From: Lepidurus packardi
Taxonomy: Eukaryota; Arthropoda; Branchiopoda; Notostraca; Triopsidae
DNA length: 64,000 nucleotides
Assembly (NCBI GenBank): GCA_023053545.1
Contig: JAKZAN010000057.1
Coordinates: forward strand, 231,870-295,869
Reading direction: 5' to 3'
The notes beneath the pieces are model-generated. The model saw only the letters and a program-made list of their open reading frames with translations, was not told where the DNA came from and searched no databases. How positions within the stretch are numbered: the stretch's first letter is position 1; each line of letters opens with the position of its first letter. Below are positions 61,677 to 64,000 of the stretch, piece by piece. The position numbers and the translations under genes were made by a program.

Positions 61677-64000
61677 ATGAGTAAATCAAGGGCGCAGTTT
61701 TTTAAAAATTGTCTACGCGATCTTGAACGTAGAGCAAATTTGCCTGCGTCGGCCTACGATAGTTCTTCAAGAGCGCCCATACTGATTAGTAACGAACATT
61801 TTGAGAAGTTTAGGCAGGCGTGTTTTTCAAAGAAAACAGAGTTCGATGCTTACCCTCTCCCGAAGCGTATGGCAATATGGCAATCTCAGAGTTTTAATAT
61901 TGACCAAATTGACACAACTGCTTCCAGTACTTTGCCCGAGCGTTTGAGCGAATGTTTAGCTTTGTGCAGCAATGGAGATGGGAATTGTTTCTACAATTCC
62001 GCTTCTTTGTCTTTGTTCGGCAACCAAAGGCATGCCGTTGAGTTGCGCTGCCGAGTTGTGGTCGAATTAGCAACCAATTATGAGTTGTACTCCAGGGAGT
62101 CGGCAGGATACCTCTCGATGAAACAAATTGGAACCCTAGTCGAGTACTCAGGATTCACTTTCGACCGTGTTAAATTCACGGGCGTTGACTCAGTGTGCCC
62201 TACAGGTATTCCACCGGCGGAAGACTGTTTTAAGTACTATTCCATGGAACACGCCAGGGATCGGGAATATTCGAGCATTATTGCATTCCCAGCTTTGGCT
62301 AATGTTTGTAAGATAGCCGTGGAGTCAGTTTATCCGAAAGCGGATGGAATCAGAGCATCTCATCAAGCGAATTTTTTAAACGAGACGTTTTCACCAAGCG
62401 GTGCCGTTTCCTCTGAAACTATTCGAATTTTGTGGACTGGGCTTTTGGCAAACTTCACGAAGAAGGAAAATGGACGTTTAGTCCCTCCAACATACTGGAA
62501 TCCCAATCATTTTGTGCCTGTGATTGAGCGTGCTAGTCAGTCACCCCTCTTTTTGTCAGAGAACTGCACTCTTCCGGTTCTTGATGTGGTAGAAACTGCG
62601 TCAGTTATTCCCAGTCATCCAATTGAAACTGCAAATGTGATAACACCTGTTGCAGTTTCTTTTTGCAGCTCTATGCAAAATAGTAGTAGCGCTGTTAGTT
62701 CAGGGCTTCGCGAGTCGTTCTCGCATGAAAATTCAAGCTCAGATTTTGAATTGTCTGTCCCAAAAGCTTTTGCCGCAAATAATGGAGAGCACGAAGAAAA
62801 TGTCACTAAAGCCATTTCATCGAATGGTAAAACACCTGGTGTGAAGTCAGGCAGAGTAGTATCTCATACCAAACAAGGGCCTTCAAAATTTTCGTGCAAG
62901 GGATGTGAAACTACGTTCAAAACAAATCAAAATTTGAAGAATCACATTAAAAACAAGCGCTGCAAGTTTCAGCTAGGAAAACAAAGCTCTAGTCAGATTC
63001 TGCTTGCCGAGCAAGGATCTAAGGGCTTTATTTGCGAAGACTGTAAAACCGTTTTCACAAGGAAGAGCAATTTGAAGTTGCATATAGAAAAGAAAAGATG
63101 TAGCAAGTCTAGTTTTGAGTGCCCACAGTGTAGTTTGCAGTTTTCTAGAGCAGACATGCTCACCCGTCATGTAGAATTAGTTCATTCTCTTGAATTAGAA
63201 GAAACACGTACTTCTGAGGAGATCCCCTTAATTGGCCCGGTAGACAAGGAGCATTCCTTAAACTTGATTTCAGTTGACAAGCAGCAATTGCACATCTTAG
63301 TCGAGTTAGATCAGTCAGAGCCGACTTACGACCCAGTAATAAATTCTGCGTTTCAGAGCAGTGTTAGTGGTAGCGTGTCTGCTGATACCATTAATTGCAG
63401 TACTTTAGTCATCGATTCTGACGACGAATTCTGTAACGTTGCTAGAAAAAAGAGAAAGCTCGAACAGCTACCAAGAATAATTTGCTATCACCCTGGTTGT
63501 GAAGAGAAGCTGTCACGCCTGACGTCTTATGTTGAGCATGTTCACGATAAACATGGTTTGTCCTGCCAGCTAGAGGAATTCAGTTTTTGTAACGAGAACA
63601 GTTTCATGTCGTGGAAAACAGAGATAGAAAGAAATGCTTGTGTTAGTTTTCGTAATCGAAGGGGAGCTCGGAAGTGCACTAGTTACAGTACAACAACCTA
63701 CGTGTGCAATCGCTCTTTCTCGTATAAAAATCAGGGTACAGGCAAACGTGCCCTGAAGCGACTAAAGTCTTGTTGTACGGGTGTCCATTGTACCAGCTTT
63801 ATAATTGCGCAAGTATGGCACCTTACAAAAAGAATTGAGGTTACATGTTGCCTAACTCATGTTGGCCATGATCGTTTACCAGGTCGTTGTCGCCTTCATG
63901 AAGGAACAGAAGAATTACAACATAAGCTTTTGATCGGAATCCCTAAACCCAAAATTATTGAGAGTTGTATGGCAGAACCCATCATCAGTGATGTACTTTC
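61677..64000 (+). CDS. OTU protease - zinc finger - MULE-like transposase protein (3' end outside the window)
   Basis: The frame is open for 774 codons from ATG 61677 to the window edge with no intron, unlike every neighbour. Residues 95-285 form an OTU-type cysteine protease: GDGNCFYNSAS (D101, C104) and NPNHFVPV (H278) supply the triad. Three zinc fingers follow: CKGC...H...C (407-429), CEDC...H...C (453-475) and CPQC...H...H (482-503). A fourth (CYHPGC...H) is near 603-626. ARKKRKLE (589-596) is a probable nuclear signal. Residues 635-765 match the region before many animal MULE transposases (SWKTEIERNAC, YVCNRSF, GKRALKR, CTSFIIAQV, CCLTHVGHD, KLLIGIPKPKIIE). The transposase core should lie beyond the window. 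It is either an autonomous element or a domesticated gene, and looks intact. Confidence 0.85.
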   Translation, partial: MSKSRAQFFKNCLRDLERRANLPASAYDSSSRAPILISNEHFEKFRQACFSKKTEFDAYPLPKRMAIWQSQSFNIDQIDTTASSTLPERLSECLALCSNGDGNCFYNSASLSLFGNQRHAVELRCRVVVELATNYELYSRESAGYLSMKQIGTLVEYSGFTFDRVKFTGVDSVCPTGIPPAEDCFKYYSMEHARDREYSSIIAFPALANVCKIAVESVYPKADGIRASHQANFLNETFSPSGAVSSETIRILWTGLLANFTKKENGRLVPPTYWNPNHFVPVIERASQSPLFLSENCTLPVLDVVETASVIPSHPIETANVITPVAVSFCSSMQNSSSAVSSGLRESFSHENSSSDFELSVPKAFAANNGEHEENVTKAISSNGKTPGVKSGRVVSHTKQGPSKFSCKGCETTFKTNQNLKNHIKNKRCKFQLGKQSSSQILLAEQGSKGFICEDCKTVFTRKSNLKLHIEKKRCSKSSFECPQCSLQFSRADMLTRHVELVHSLELEETRTSEEIPLIGPVDKEHSLNLISVDKQQLHILVELDQSEPTYDPVINSAFQSSVSGSVSADTINCSTLVIDSDDEFCNVARKKRKLEQLPRIICYHPGCEEKLSRLTSYVEHVHDKHGLSCQLEEFSFCNENSFMSWKTEIERNACVSFRNRRGARKCTSYSTTTYVCNRSFSYKNQGTGKRALKRLKSCCTGVHCTSFIIAQVWHLTKRIEVTCCLTHVGHDRLPGRCRLHEGTEELQHKLLIGIPKPKIIESCMAEPIISDVL

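Overview
This is a gene-dense stretch of an animal nuclear genome. Every gene is split by short introns with GT/AG borders, mostly 45-100 bp, apart from one long intronless reading frame at the right edge. The gene set (alpha-2-macroglobulin, NURF301/BPTF, APP-like/Appl, Tweety, selenium-binding protein, RRP7A, REXO5, GGA, TOMM22) is metazoan. The APP-like tail with its YENPTY motif, dispersed CCTAA/TTAGG runs, and a TATA plus TCAGTC start element point to an arthropod. Short introns and moderate GC would suit a compact-genome lineage, but I cannot name the species.

Layout. Positions 1-17.8 kb hold two tandem copies, about 9.86 kb apart, of a block carrying an alpha-2-macroglobulin gene on the minus strand. 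Copy A is cut by the window start; copy B is complete at 1,531 codons. Copy A's upstream flank ends in the 3' end of a glycosyltransferase gene, fused to a broken piece of NURF301. The parent genes lie at 17.6-18.7 kb (an A4GALT-like alpha-1,4-glycosyltransferase) and 23.1-32.3 kb (NURF301, 24 exons, 1,965 codons). Between these two is 4.4 kb of repeat-rich DNA. Then follow, all on the minus strand, an APP-like gene (33.9-40.1 kb), a Tweety channel gene (42.3-44.9 kb) and a selenium-binding protein/methanethiol oxidase gene (47.7-50.0 kb). On the plus strand come RRP7A (51.8-53.0 kb), REXO5 (53.3-56.0 kb) and GGA (57.2-59.7 kb), with TOMM22 tail-to-tail on the minus strand (59.9-60.7 kb). The last 2.3 kb is an uninterrupted plus-strand frame, still open at the window edge. 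It joins an OTU cysteine-protease domain, C2H2-type zinc fingers and the front part of a MULE-like transposase.

The genes do not form one pathway. The left third is a young rearranged locus in which a secreted protease inhibitor/thioester protein has doubled. Between the two copies almost all change is concentrated in the protease bait region and in one promoter segment. The middle and right are conserved single-copy housekeeping and neuronal genes: chromatin remodelling, APP-like receptor, anion channel, sulfur metabolism, ribosome assembly, RNA decay, Golgi sorting and mitochondrial import. The right edge is a probable transposon or transposon-derived gene. Mobile-element traces include a 214-bp MITE-like element, a foldback repeat family, a tRNA-derived SINE-like head and several perfect hairpins.
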